Source: an uncultured delta proteobacterium (GTDB lineage: Bacteria > Myxococcota_A > Polyangia > Polyangiales > JADJMO01). Taken from it: DNA of 43,954 nucleotides. Each line of letters opens with the position of its first letter. Positions within the stretch are counted from its first letter, which is position 1. The stretch lies in contig CAIXWQ010000382.1 in the NCBI GenBank assembly GCA_903923175.1, positions 1 through 43,954 on the forward strand. The letters are read 5' to 3'. A model generated the notes under the pieces. The model saw nothing but the letters and a program-made list of their open reading frames with translations, did no database searches and had not been told where the DNA came from. This document shows positions 31,358-40,056 of this stretch, piece after piece. The translations under genes were made by a program, and so were the position numbers.

Positions 31358-31975
31358 ATGCGCAGCTCGCGCGCGCCTCGCGCCTCTCGCGCCTCTCGCG
31401 CCCCTCGCCCGCGGCCGCCGCTCGCCTCGCTCGCGCTCCTGCTCGCCGAAGGCCTCGCGCTCGGTGCGGGCGTCCTCGGCTGCCCCGGCACGCTGTCGCT
31501 CGAGGAGAAGCAGCACCTCGCGTACGACTGCCCCGACGTCCCCTCGGTCATCCTCGCGCGTCGCTGCGCAAATGCGGGCTGTCACGACGCGACCGCGGCC
31601 GCCGCCAACCTCGACCTCGCCTCGCCGAAGGTCGCGCAGCGTCTGGTCGGCGTGCAGGCGAGCGGCGGCGCGGGCGCGCTGATCGATCTGCGCGATCCGG
31701 AGAGCTCGGTCCTGCTGACGAAGCTCGGCGATCGTCCGACCTTCGGCGCGAGGATGCCCTCGGGCCGCCCCGCGATCGACCCCGCGAGCTACGCGTGCGT
31801 CCACGCGTGGGTCTACGCGTTCGTACCCGTCGAGACGACGACCGACTCGGGGCCCCCCGCGTCCGACGCGGAGCCCGACGCCGACGCCGACGCCGCGACG
31901 GACACCGGGCCGGCCGGCGACGCTCAGGACGTCGACGCCACCGACTCCGCTTCCGCCGATGCCGACGCGGGCTGA
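31358..31975 (+). CDS. lipoprotein with CxxxCH haem-like motif and acidic tail
   Basis: About 205 residues from ATG 31358; a GTG three codons upstream overlaps the previous stop and is an alternative. The n-region is made of repeated Arg/Ala/Ser/Pro units from a short DNA repeat (cgcgcctctcg). Then comes hydrophobic 'LASLALLLAEGLALGAGV' and Cys after 'VLG'. The mature part has 'ARRCANAGCHDATAAAANLDL', a C-x3-C-H arrangement that resembles cytochrome-c-like domains of Myxococcota and Planctomycetes but with one extra residue compared with CxxCH. Its last 45 residues are Asp/Ala/Thr-rich. It overlaps the convergent transporter gene by 52 bp. A role with the nearby DUF1592/1552 pair is inferred from the shared motif. 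Confidence 0.75.
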   Translation: MRSSRAPRASRASRAPRPRPPLASLALLLAEGLALGAGVLGCPGTLSLEEKQHLAYDCPDVPSVILARRCANAGCHDATAAAANLDLASPKVAQRLVGVQASGGAGALIDLRDPESSVLLTKLGDRPTFGARMPSGRPAIDPASYACVHAWVYAFVPVETTTDSGPPASDAEPDADADAATDTGPAGDAQDVDATDSASADADAG

Positions 31976-34503
31976 GGCACGGCGAGCGGCTCGAAGCCGC
32001 CGTCGAGCCAGATCAGGACGCCGGGGAGGATCACCAGCGCCGCGACGAGGCAGGTCACCTCGCCGATCACGGCAGCGAGGCCGAAGCTCCGCACGGCGCC
32101 GTTGATCGAGCCGAGAAGCGCGAGGTAGCCGAGCGTCGTCGTGAGGCTGCACAGCACGACCGCGCCGCCCGTCTCGCGCACGACGCGCACCACGCTGCCG
32201 CGCCCCTCGATGCGCCAGCGATGAACGACGTTCACCGCGTAGTCGACGCCGATCCCGAACGTGATCGGCACGGCGATGAAGTTCAGGAAGTTGATCTTCA
32301 CCTGCGCGAGCGCGAGCGCCGCGCCCATCCAGGCGACGCCGAGGACCAGGCTCGCGAGCACCAGCACCGTCATGAGCACGCCGCGCTTTCCGCGCGAGAA
32401 CGCGAGGATCACGACGAGCGCGGTCATCGCGAACGAGAGCACCATCGCCTTGGGCGAGTCGTCGATGACGGCGGAGAGCATGTCCGCGAAGATGACCGCG
32501 CGGCCGCTGCCGATGATCGTCTCGCCGTTCGGCAGCTTCGTCTCGCGGTACGAGTCGGCCCAGAGCAGCAGGTAGTGCACGTCCTTCACGCTGCGCCCGT
32601 CGCGCGGCACGATGTAGACGACGCGGCCGCGCGTGCCGTCCTTCTCGGTGAACGGGCGCGCCACGCGCTCCGGGAGATCCTGGACGTCGAACGCGGTGAG
32701 GTCCGCGGGAGGCAGCGAGGGCTCGAGGTCCGCCCAGTCGGCCGGCGAGATCTTGCCGAGCTCGTGGACGCGGTCGATGCGCTTGCGCGTCTCGAGCAGC
32801 AGCTTGACCTTCTCGGCCTGCTGGTCCGGGATCAGGTCGTAGATCGTGATGATCTTCTGGAACGGCTTCTTGTCCTCGGGGGCGGCGTCGAGGCGCGCCA
32901 TCAGCGCGGCCTTGAGCGGCTTCACCTGATCGAGCCGATCGACCATGATCGCCATGCCGTCGGCGCCGCTGCGGCCGGTGACCTTCGGGACGTCCTCGGC
33001 GAGCTCCTGCGCGGGCGAGAGCCGCTGCGTCCCCTCGCGGTTGCCGAGCTTGCCGGTGTCGTACTCCATCGGATCGTGCTTCACGTAGCGGACGCTGAGC
33101 GCGATCGCGCCCACGCCCACCAGGATCCCGAGCGCCGCCGTCAGCCTGGGCGCGACGCGGATGGCCCACGCGAACGGCGCCCCGAACGGGATGCCGTGGT
33201 CGATGATCGCGCGGATGCGGCCGCGCAGGCCCGGCTTGGGCGCCTCGCCCGCGTGCGACGGCCAGATGCGCTCGAAGACGACGAGCAGCGGCGACATGAA
33301 GGCGAAGTTGGCGATCCAGCAGAGGACCATGCCGTACGCGCCGATCGCCCCGAAGTGCTTGAACCCGCGAAAGTCGGTGGTCGCGAGCGAGAGGTACGCC
33401 GCGCCGGCCGCCGCGGTCGCGGTCAACGTCGGGCGCCAGGTGCCGCGGTACGCCGTCTCGATCGCGTCGGCGAGCGACTTGCCGAGCCGCCGCTCCTCGT
33501 TGAAGCGCGCCCGGAGGAGGATGCCGTTGTTGATGCCGTTGCCGAAGACGATCGAGACGAGGAAGCCGCTCGCGGTGTTCAGGTGGCCGATCGCGAGCCG
33601 CGTCACGCCGAAGGTCCAGAGCACGCCGACGCCGATCGCCAGCGCCATGGAGAGCACCGCGCGAAAGCGCAGGAAGAAGAGGTAGTCGACGAGCAGGATC
33701 ATCAAGATCCCCGTCGCGCCGACCGAGAGCAGGTCGCCCTTCACCGCGCCGTACTGCTCCGACGCCGTGATCACGTCGCCCGTGTAGGCGATCTTGATCG
33801 CTGGGTCGTACGTGGTCGGCGCGAGCCCCGCGACGACCGCCTCGACCCGCCCGCGCAGCTCGGCCACGTTCTTGAGATCGGTGCCGGCGACGGGCGTGCG
33901 CACCAGCACGACGAGGCGCTTGCCGCTCTCGTCCATGTAGTAGCCGTCGGGGTACGGCGGCCCGGCCTGCGGCGCGCCCGCCTGCTTCTGCTCGACGCCG
34001 AGCTGCTTCTCTATCGTCGCGCGCGTGATCGGCTCGGGCTCCTCGAGCCCGCCGTTCACCTCGTAGTCGTAGCGGTCCTCGACCTTGTCGTGGAGCTCCT
34101 GGACCTTCTGCAGCGAGAGGAAGAGCGCCTTGCGCTTGCGGAGGAACTCCTGCTCCGCCTGCACGCCGTCCTCCGCGGTGCCGACCCACTCGGGCCCGAG
34201 CGTGCGCAGCCGCGCGACCAGCGCGTCGCCGAAGCGCTGCAGCCCCTTCTTGTCGTTGCCGTCCGCGACGACGGTGAGCGTCGACGAGCCCGCCGAGCGG
34301 TCGCCGACGCGCCGCAGCTCGCGCACGCTCGCCTTGTTCTCCGGCAGCAGCGACTCGAACCCGGTGCGCAGCTCGAGGCGACGCGCGAGCAGGACCGCGG
34401 GGATCGTGAGGACGATGGCGAGGATCAGCAGCACCCAGGGGCGCTCGACCTGCAGCAGCACCAGTCGGCGGAGGATCCCAGGCGATTTCGGTTCGGAGCC
34501 CAT
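31924..34503 (-). CDS. MMPL/RND-family transporter (HpnN-like)
   Basis: About 859 residues from ATG 34503; GTG 34515 is the track start. An N-terminal membrane helix ('PWVLLILAIVLTIPAVLL') is followed by a large periplasmic loop, then a bundle with 'GATGILMILLVDYLFFLRFRAVLSMALAIG'. A second loop and a second bundle follow ('MVLSFAMTALVVILAFSRGKRGVLMTVLVLASLVLG', 'VPITFGIGVDYAVNVVHRW'), the two-fold MMPL plan. The 'GIGVDYAVN' motif in the second bundle is typical of proton-coupled MMPL proteins; the first bundle has 'VFGNGINNGILL'. HpnN relatives move hopanoids or lipids to the outer membrane. The 3' end overlaps the neighbouring lipoprotein gene by 52 bp. Confidence 0.9.
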   Translation of the reverse strand: MGSEPKSPGILRRLVLLQVERPWVLLILAIVLTIPAVLLARRLELRTGFESLLPENKASVRELRRVGDRSAGSSTLTVVADGNDKKGLQRFGDALVARLRTLGPEWVGTAEDGVQAEQEFLRKRKALFLSLQKVQELHDKVEDRYDYEVNGGLEEPEPITRATIEKQLGVEQKQAGAPQAGPPYPDGYYMDESGKRLVVLVRTPVAGTDLKNVAELRGRVEAVVAGLAPTTYDPAIKIAYTGDVITASEQYGAVKGDLLSVGATGILMILLVDYLFFLRFRAVLSMALAIGVGVLWTFGVTRLAIGHLNTASGFLVSIVFGNGINNGILLRARFNEERRLGKSLADAIETAYRGTWRPTLTATAAAGAAYLSLATTDFRGFKHFGAIGAYGMVLCWIANFAFMSPLLVVFERIWPSHAGEAPKPGLRGRIRAIIDHGIPFGAPFAWAIRVAPRLTAALGILVGVGAIALSVRYVKHDPMEYDTGKLGNREGTQRLSPAQELAEDVPKVTGRSGADGMAIMVDRLDQVKPLKAALMARLDAAPEDKKPFQKIITIYDLIPDQQAEKVKLLLETRKRIDRVHELGKISPADWADLEPSLPPADLTAFDVQDLPERVARPFTEKDGTRGRVVYIVPRDGRSVKDVHYLLLWADSYRETKLPNGETIIGSGRAVIFADMLSAVIDDSPKAMVLSFAMTALVVILAFSRGKRGVLMTVLVLASLVLGVAWMGAALALAQVKINFLNFIAVPITFGIGVDYAVNVVHRWRIEGRGSVVRVVRETGGAVVLCSLTTTLGYLALLGSINGAVRSFGLAAVIGEVTCLVAALVILPGVLIWLDGGFEPLAVPQPASASAEAESVASTS

Positions 34504-34715
34504 GTGCGCCGCCACCGCCTATCACGGATCGGGCCATCGATCCCGAGCGAGCGCGGGCGTCGCTGCCGGCGCGCCGGCGTCCGTTTTCCGACGCTCGGAC
34601 CCGCGCGCTGTCGGAAACGGCGTGAACCGGCGTTGGGAGTCGGCAGCACACCGCGACGTGGATGTCAGGGCCCGTGCCTCGCTCCGAAGCGCGCAGGGAG
34701 GCTCAGGGGGAGCCG

Positions 34716-35825
34716 TCAGCTGCCAGCGATGACCTGCTCGCCACGCCGGAGCATGCCCGGATCGAGCGCGGCGGCGAGCGCGGCGGCGACGATGTGCCAG
34801 ACGAACTGGATGCTGTAGAGCAGGAAGACGTAGACGGAGCCCTTGCCCATCACGACTTCGGAGGGGAAGTACATCGCCAGCGCGCCGAAGGTCGCCGCCT
34901 GGAACGCGCCGAAGAGGCCGGGCCCCGCGGGCACCAGGATGCCGACGGCGAGCACGCCCATCACCGCGCACGCGTGCCCGAAGCCCATGGGCAGACCGCA
35001 CGCGATGCCGAGCGTCCACATGAGCACGCCGTTGATGCCCCAGTAGGCGAGCGTCTCGGCCATGAACGGCAGCGCGTAGCGAGGGCCGGCCAGGAAGTGC
35101 AGCCCGCTCGCGATCCCCTCGACGATGCCCGCGAGGCGCTCACCGAGCTTGGCGCTCACGCGCCCGACGGTGGCGTGCACCATTCGCCGCGCGAAATCCC
35201 GGGCGAAATAGAAGACCGCCATCGCGCCGAACGCGCACACGAAGACGGCCAGCGCGGCGTAGCCCATGGCCGGGATGGTCGCGACCGGGATGTTCAGATC
35301 GCCGATCGAACGCGGGAGCGGGTCGAGCCGCGGCACGAAGACGAGCGCCCCGGCGAGGAGCGCGGTCACCACCAGGCCGTCGAGCACGCGCTCGGCCCCC
35401 ATCGTCCCCAACGCGGCGCTCATCGTGACCTTCCGGCCATCGCGGATCAGCCAGGGCCGCACGACCTCCCCCGCGCGCAGCGGGAGCATCAAGATCGCGA
35501 AGAAGCCGAGCCAAGACGCCGCCAGCACACGGCGCGTCGAGATGTCCGGCGCGATCGGCCGGAGCAGGTGGCGCCAGCGGACCGCGCGGATGACGTGGAT
35601 GGTCATCAGCAGCCCGACGTGCACCGCGACCCACCCCCAGCGGACCCCGGCGAACTGCTCCGCGCTCGGCACGAGCCGCAGCCCAGCCCGTCGCAGCCCC
35701 CAGGCGAAAAGCAAGGCGATGACGATCGAGGCGATCGTCTTGAAGCCGTGCCGGCGCATGAACGAGCCGCGAGGCAGCTGGGTGCTCGGCGCCGGCGGCG
35801 AGTCGGGCGCCCCCTCGCTCGTCAT
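34716..35825 (-). CDS. YbhN/UPF0104 (LPG synthase TM-like) membrane protein
   Basis: About 369 residues from ATG 35825; the track GTG 35882 is an upstream option. A Pro/Ser-rich cytosolic start is followed by 'FKTIASIVIALLFAWGLRRAG' and about seven more membrane helices. The blocks 'HVIRAVRWRHLLRPIAP', 'LGFFAILMLPLRAGEVVRPWLI' and 'GTMGAERVLDGLVV' are typical of the lysylphosphatidylglycerol synthetase TM region (PF03706), which acts as a lipid flippase in MprF. The aminoacyl transferase domain is absent, so lipid or polyprenyl-lipid transport is more likely than synthesis. A 200-bp gap separates it from the transporter, and both run on the minus strand. Confidence 0.87.
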   Translation of the reverse strand: MTSEGAPDSPPAPSTQLPRGSFMRRHGFKTIASIVIALLFAWGLRRAGLRLVPSAEQFAGVRWGWVAVHVGLLMTIHVIRAVRWRHLLRPIAPDISTRRVLAASWLGFFAILMLPLRAGEVVRPWLIRDGRKVTMSAALGTMGAERVLDGLVVTALLAGALVFVPRLDPLPRSIGDLNIPVATIPAMGYAALAVFVCAFGAMAVFYFARDFARRMVHATVGRVSAKLGERLAGIVEGIASGLHFLAGPRYALPFMAETLAYWGINGVLMWTLGIACGLPMGFGHACAVMGVLAVGILVPAGPGLFGAFQAATFGALAMYFPSEVVMGKGSVYVFLLYSIQFVWHIVAAALAAALDPGMLRRGEQVIAGS

Positions 35826-35841
35826 GGTCTCCGCGTTCTTC

Positions 35842-35857
35842 CCGGGCTCGAGCCCGG
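35842..35857. promoter_or_regulatory. 16-bp perfect palindrome upstream of the YbhN-like gene
   Basis: CCGGGCTCGAGCCCGG is fully self-complementary and centred about 25 bp before ATG 35825. It could be an operator or leader hairpin; if the upstream GTG is used it would be coding. A chance GC-rich palindrome is possible. Confidence 0.3.
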
Positions 35858-36081
35858 TGCCTGTTGCGATGGGCGGCTGCACTCGTTCTCTCCGGACGGG
35901 CGCGGCGCGACGGCAGACGCGAGCGCGACCCGGCGTGGCCGGGCCTGGCTCCTCCTACCGCGTCCGAGGCCGTCGGGCCAGGGCGTCTGCAAACCGGAGG
36001 CCCGCGTCCGCGCGTCGCACTGGGCGCTCCGGCTGCGCGCGGCGAAGCCCGTCGTGGGGCAGGTCCCGTCGGACTGCCGGC

Positions 36082-37359
36082 TCAGAGGCTCCAGTAGAAG
36101 ATGTCGCGCTCCATCTCCGTGGGCTTGAAGGCGCTCTTCACGTCGATGAAGAAGCCGCCGTCACGGACGAACGACAGGAGCTTCGTCGCGCCCATCTCCA
36201 GGTACTGCTTGTGGCTTACGGCGACGACGAGCGCGTCGAGGTCCTTGAAACGCTCGAGATCGCTGAGCTCGAGCCCGTATTCGTGCATCGCCTCTTTGGC
36301 GTTGCCGATCGGGTCGTGGACGAGCGGCTCGATGCCGTACTGGCGCAGCTCGGTGATGATGTCCGGCACCTTGCTGTTGCGGAGGTCGTTGCAGTCCTCC
36401 TTGAACGTGAGTCCGAGCACGCCGACGCGCGCCCCTTTGACCCGGCACTCGCGCTGGATGAGCGACTTCACCAGCCGCTGCGCGATGAACGCGCCGACGT
36501 GGTTGTTGATGCGGCGGCCGGCGAGGATCACCTCCGGCTGGTAGCCGAGCTGCTGCGCCTTCATCGTGAGGTAGTAGGGATCGACGCCGATGCAGTGGCC
36601 GCCGACCAGGCCCGGGCGGAACTTGAGGAAGTTCCACTTCGTCCCCGCGGCGGCGAGCACGTCGGCGGTGCGGATGCCGATGCGATCGAAGATGAGCGCG
36701 AGCTCGTTCATCAGCGCGATGTTGATGTCGCGCTGCGTGTTCTCGATCACCTTCGCGGCCTCGGCGACCTTGATGCTCTCGGCGCGGTGGATGCCTGCGT
36801 CGATGATGGCGCCGTAGGCCGCCGCCACGCGATCGAGCGTGGCCGCGTCCTCGCCGGAGACGACCTTCACGATGCGCTCGAGCGTGTGCTCGTGATCGCC
36901 CGGATTGATGCGCTCCGGCGAGTAGCCGAGCGTGAAGTCGCTCCGCGCGAGGCCGGACACGCGCGCGAGGATCGGTCCGCAGATCTCCTCCGTCGCGCCG
37001 GGGTAGACGGTCGACTCGTAGACGACGACGGCGCCCTTCGTGAGCGCCTTGCCGACCGTCTCGGAGGCCCGGACGACCGGCGTGAGGTCGGGGACGTTGT
37101 TGCCGTCGACCGGCGTCGGCACCGCGACCACGAACATCGTCGCGCCCGCCAGGTCCTTCACGTCGGACGTCATCGCGAGCGACGTCGCCTTCAGGACGGA
37201 TTCGGGAACCTCGTGGTTCCGATCGTACCCGCGCTGCAGCTCCGCGACCTTCTCCTGGTGGATGTCGAAGCCGACGGTGCCGGGGAACTTGCGCGCGAAC
37301 CCGAGCGCCACCGGCAGTCCGACGTAGCCAAGGCCGATGACGGCGATGCGTTCACTCAT
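36082..37359 (-). CDS. nucleotide-sugar (UDP-HexNAc) dehydrogenase, TviB/WbpA-like
   Basis: 425 residues from the second in-frame Met (37359); ATG 37368 is the track start. It oxidises a UDP-sugar C6 alcohol to a uronic acid with two NAD+. The N-terminal Rossmann domain begins 'RIAVIGLGYVGLPVALGFA'. The middle has 'VPTPVDGNNVPDL', 'YESTVYPGATEE' and 'YSPERINPGDHEHT'. The catalytic Cys256 is in 'GGHCIGVDPYYL', which is the pattern of UDP-N-acetyl-hexosamine enzymes rather than UDP-glucose ones. The C-terminal domain has 'GLTFKEDCNDLRNSKV'. It provides an acidic sugar for capsule, O-antigen or exopolysaccharide. The downstream-located phosphatase CpsB supports a polysaccharide context. Confidence 0.93.
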   Translation of the reverse strand: MSERIAVIGLGYVGLPVALGFARKFPGTVGFDIHQEKVAELQRGYDRNHEVPESVLKATSLAMTSDVKDLAGATMFVVAVPTPVDGNNVPDLTPVVRASETVGKALTKGAVVVYESTVYPGATEEICGPILARVSGLARSDFTLGYSPERINPGDHEHTLERIVKVVSGEDAATLDRVAAAYGAIIDAGIHRAESIKVAEAAKVIENTQRDINIALMNELALIFDRIGIRTADVLAAAGTKWNFLKFRPGLVGGHCIGVDPYYLTMKAQQLGYQPEVILAGRRINNHVGAFIAQRLVKSLIQRECRVKGARVGVLGLTFKEDCNDLRNSKVPDIITELRQYGIEPLVHDPIGNAKEAMHEYGLELSDLERFKDLDALVVAVSHKQYLEMGATKLLSFVRDGGFFIDVKSAFKPTEMERDIFYWSL

Positions 37360-37450
37360 CCGGCGCATCTTCCACGGCAGCGCTCCGGTTGCAACGGGCT
37401 TGGTGACCGCTGTGGGCGCGGCGGGCGCGTGCGCGAACGGCCCGCGGAGC

Positions 37451-38200
37451 TCAGTCGAAGTCGTCGAAGATCCGCCCTTCGAGGATCTCTCGCGGCCCGC
37501 GGCGGAAGAGCCGATCGACCTCGTCTTCGTCGGTCAGCGCGCGCAGCCGCGTGAGCGCCTCGCCCATCACCGGCACGTCCGAGGGCGCGTGCGAGTCGGT
37601 GCAGGCCGCGTAGTAGGCGCCCGCCTCGAGCAGCGTCTGCGCGCAGTCCATCGCCTTGCGCCCGTACTTGCCGACGAGCGCAGCGACGTCCAACAGCAGG
37701 ACGCCCCCCGCGCGCCGCATCGTCTCCGCGGCGGCGACGGGCTTCTTCCAGAACGCCTCGTACCGCTCGGGGTGCGCGACGACGGGGCGGAGGCGCTTCA
37801 TCCGCAGGTCGAAGAAGCGCGCCGGCAGGTTCACGGGCAGCGACTCGTACGCGAATTCGACCAGCATCGAGCGCCCCGCGCGATACGGGAGCCCCTCGCC
37901 TTTGAGCAGGCGCCCGTAGACGACCTCGTCGAGGAAGTGCTCGGCCGAGAGCTCGATGGCGGGAAGCGAGTCGCCCCCGGCGCGCGCGGTTTCCACGGCC
38001 TCACGCACGCCCTCGAACGCCGCGCGCAGCGGTGCGGCGCGGTTGTCCCAGAGCGCGGGGCGCATGTGCGGCGTCGCGACGACCGTCTCGAACCCGAGGC
38101 CGCGCAAGGCGCGAAGCAACGCGAGCGAGTCCTCGAGCGAACGCACGCCGTCGTCGACGCCGGGCACGTAGTGGCAGTGGAGGTCGAAGTAGCCTGACAT
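37451..38200 (-). CDS. CpsB/CapC-type (YwqE) PHP tyrosine phosphatase
   Basis: 249 residues from ATG 38200; Met at 38233 is an alternative. A PHP-fold, metal-dependent phosphatase that acts on BY-kinases controlling polysaccharide export. Motifs: 'FDLHCHYVPGVDDGVRSLEDSLALLRALRGLGFETVVATPHMRP' at the N-terminus, 'EHFLDEVVYGRLLKGEGLPY', 'VVAHPERYEAF', 'LLLDVAALVGKYG' and 'YYAACTDSHAPSDVP' with metal ligands. It lies 91 bp upstream of the sugar dehydrogenase on the same strand, so the two are probably co-transcribed. No BY-kinase or Wzx/Wzy gene is in the window. Confidence 0.92.
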   Translation of the reverse strand: MSGYFDLHCHYVPGVDDGVRSLEDSLALLRALRGLGFETVVATPHMRPALWDNRAAPLRAAFEGVREAVETARAGGDSLPAIELSAEHFLDEVVYGRLLKGEGLPYRAGRSMLVEFAYESLPVNLPARFFDLRMKRLRPVVAHPERYEAFWKKPVAAAETMRRAGGVLLLDVAALVGKYGRKAMDCAQTLLEAGAYYAACTDSHAPSDVPVMGEALTRLRALTDEDEVDRLFRRGPREILEGRIFDDFD

Positions 38201-38317
38201 CTGGAGTGGGAGTCGCGACCCCGTGGGCGTCATAGCGTGGGCGCGCTCGCGCTGGAAAGGTGGGCGCTCGAGGGCTCTTCCCGGACCCCGGCCGGATCCG
38301 ATACCGTCGGGCATCCC

Positions 38318-39694
38318 GTGACGTTCGCCCTGGGCCGCCGGCTCCTTCACGCGGGCGTCGTGCAGCCGCACGAGCTGCGCCGCGCCATCTTCGTCGCAGC
38401 GTCGTCCGACGTGCCGTTCGCGCGTGCGCTGGCCGACGCCTCCACGGGCGCCGCGCGCGTGCTCGCGGAGCCGCTCGACGACGGCACCAAGCCGCGGCAG
38501 CGCACGATCCAGGCGGTTCGGGAGCTGGTCGAGAAGCTGCCAGAAGGGCTCTGCGCACGGCTCATGGTGCTGCCCGTCCGCGTCGACCCCCGCACCGGGA
38601 CGGTCGACGTCGCCCTCGTCGACCCGGCGGATCATCACGCCGTCACCGAGCTCGCCTACCACCTCCAGGCGCCGATCCGCCCGGTCGTGACCAGCCTCGA
38701 CGAGATGGAGCGAGCCATCGCCTCGCTCGTCGCGGCGACCCGAGGGCCGCGTCTCCGGCCGTCGCTCCTCCCGCCCCCGGCGCCCGCGTCGGTGGCGCCT
38801 CCGGCCCGCGCCTCCGTGCGCCCGCCTGCGTACGTCGAGGCTCCGCTGGGCGCGGACGACGAAGCGCCGCTCCCGCTCGTTCGTCGGTCGCGCAATTCCT
38901 TGCCGCCCCCGCCGGCAGGCGTGAGCGACGGCGACCGTCGGGACGCCTATCCCCAACGGGAGCGCGAGCCCGTCACCACGCCGTGGAGCCAGCCGCCGCC
39001 CGGCGCCGCCCCGCGCCCCGCGGGCGGCGGATCCGACGGCGCGCGCGAATCGCGGCGCGACACCGCCGACTTCGAGAAGCCGAAGCTCCCGCCCGGCCAC
39101 GCGGCCGCGCAGCCGATGGTGCTCGACTTCTCCAACGCCGCCCGTGAGGCGCGGGACGCCCCTTCGACGCACCGAGGCGCGCCCCCTGCCCCGTCGCGGA
39201 CGGCCATCGCGCCGAAGCTTCCGCCGTACGGCTCGCTCACCCGGGTGCTCGAGTACATCGACGAGGTGGAGACGCGCGACGAGCTGCTCGCCGCCCTGCT
39301 CGAGGGGCTTCGAACGTTCGCGCGCGGCGCCGCGATCCTCGCTGCGCGCCGCGGACGCTTCGTCGGAGTCGCGGCCGAGGGGCTCGAGCTGGAGCGCTTC
39401 CGCACGGCGAACGTCGGTCAGGAGGGAGCCGTCGCGGAGGCGATCGAGCTCGGCGAACGCGTCGGCGTGCTGCGCAGCGCGGCGGACGCGCCGCTCCTCG
39501 CCGCGCTGGAGCTCGCGGGCGCGCCGGCGATCGAGGTCGTGCTCCGACCCGCGTTCGTCGCGGGCCGCCCTGCACTCGTGCTCGCCGCGTTCGGCGTCGG
39601 CGATCTCCAGGAGGGAGCGCGACGCGCGAGGGTGCTCGCGACGGCGGCGGGGGCGACGCTCGAGCGGCTCGTCAAGAACGCGCGCGGCGGCTGA
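38318..39694 (+). CDS. MshEN (GspE N-terminal)-like domain protein with C-terminal GAF-like domain
   Basis: GTG 38318 is preferred over the track GTG 38237 because 'FALGRRLLHAGVVQPHELRRAI' starts right after it; the product has 458 residues. Residues 1-140 match the N-terminal domain of type II secretion / type IV pilus ATPases ('LPEGLCARLMVLPV', 'VDVALVDPADHHAVTELAYHL'). Some of these (MshEN) bind cyclic di-GMP. The ATPase domain is missing. A Pro/Arg-rich disordered linker (about 141-300) leads to a C-terminal alpha/beta domain (about 305-458; 'LAALLEGLRTFARGAAILAARRGRFVGVAAEG') that looks GAF-like. A signal-sensing adaptor role is inferred. It is convergent with the RHH/ParA genes. Confidence 0.8.
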   Translation: MTFALGRRLLHAGVVQPHELRRAIFVAASSDVPFARALADASTGAARVLAEPLDDGTKPRQRTIQAVRELVEKLPEGLCARLMVLPVRVDPRTGTVDVALVDPADHHAVTELAYHLQAPIRPVVTSLDEMERAIASLVAATRGPRLRPSLLPPPAPASVAPPARASVRPPAYVEAPLGADDEAPLPLVRRSRNSLPPPPAGVSDGDRRDAYPQREREPVTTPWSQPPPGAAPRPAGGGSDGARESRRDTADFEKPKLPPGHAAAQPMVLDFSNAAREARDAPSTHRGAPPAPSRTAIAPKLPPYGSLTRVLEYIDEVETRDELLAALLEGLRTFARGAAILAARRGRFVGVAAEGLELERFRTANVGQEGAVAEAIELGERVGVLRSAADAPLLAALELAGAPAIEVVLRPAFVAGRPALVLAAFGVGDLQEGARRARVLATAAGATLERLVKNARGG

Positions 39695-39709
39695 ACCCCA
39701 GCGCGTCGC

Positions 39710-40015
39710 TCACATGCCGCGCTTGGCCTTCGAGAGATCGACCTGGTCGAGCGCCATCCGGATGAGCGCGCTGCGGTTCGCCTTGGTGAACCCGCGTTCC
39801 TTGAGCTGCTCGACCATCCCGTCGAGGCGCGAGAGGTCGTCGGTGTACATCGAGATGCAGATCACCTTGTAATGCGAGGGCTTCTGCGGAGCGTCGACCC
39901 CGCCGGGGAGCGACCGCAACCGCGGACGTTCCCCGCGTGCGTAGAACGTCCCCGAGAGGACCTCCCGCACCTCTTCACCCTCGAACAGCTCGTTCGTCGC
40001 GCGTCGCATCGTCAT
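39710..40015 (-). CDS. small ribbon-helix-helix-like protein, partner of ParA
   Basis: A 101-residue protein from ATG 40015 with GGAGAG just upstream; the track frame reaching 40234 runs into parA. The N-terminal 45 residues are basic and look flexible ('ARGERPRLRSLPGG'). The C-terminal half, 'YKVICISMYTDDLSRLDGMVEQLKERGFTKANRSALIRMALDQVDL', has the strand and two-helix pattern of Arc/CopG/MetJ DNA-binding dimers. It lies 41 bp downstream of the ParA-like gene. Plasmid partition systems often pair a ParA with a small RHH centromere-binding protein (ParG, omega) whose flexible N-terminus stimulates the ATPase, so that role is a reasonable inference. Confidence 0.75.
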   Translation of the reverse strand: MTMRRATNELFEGEEVREVLSGTFYARGERPRLRSLPGGVDAPQKPSHYKVICISMYTDDLSRLDGMVEQLKERGFTKANRSALIRMALDQVDLSKAKRGM

Positions 40016-40056
40016 GGCTCTCTCCAGCTCCGGCGCGCGCGCAGCGCGCGTGCAAC

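Noticed and set aside
31310-34651. 1113-residue minus-strand ORF and 31975-34818 plus-strand ORF
   Set aside because: Both are other-frame shadows of the MMPL transporter gene, which shows clear membrane helices in its own frame.
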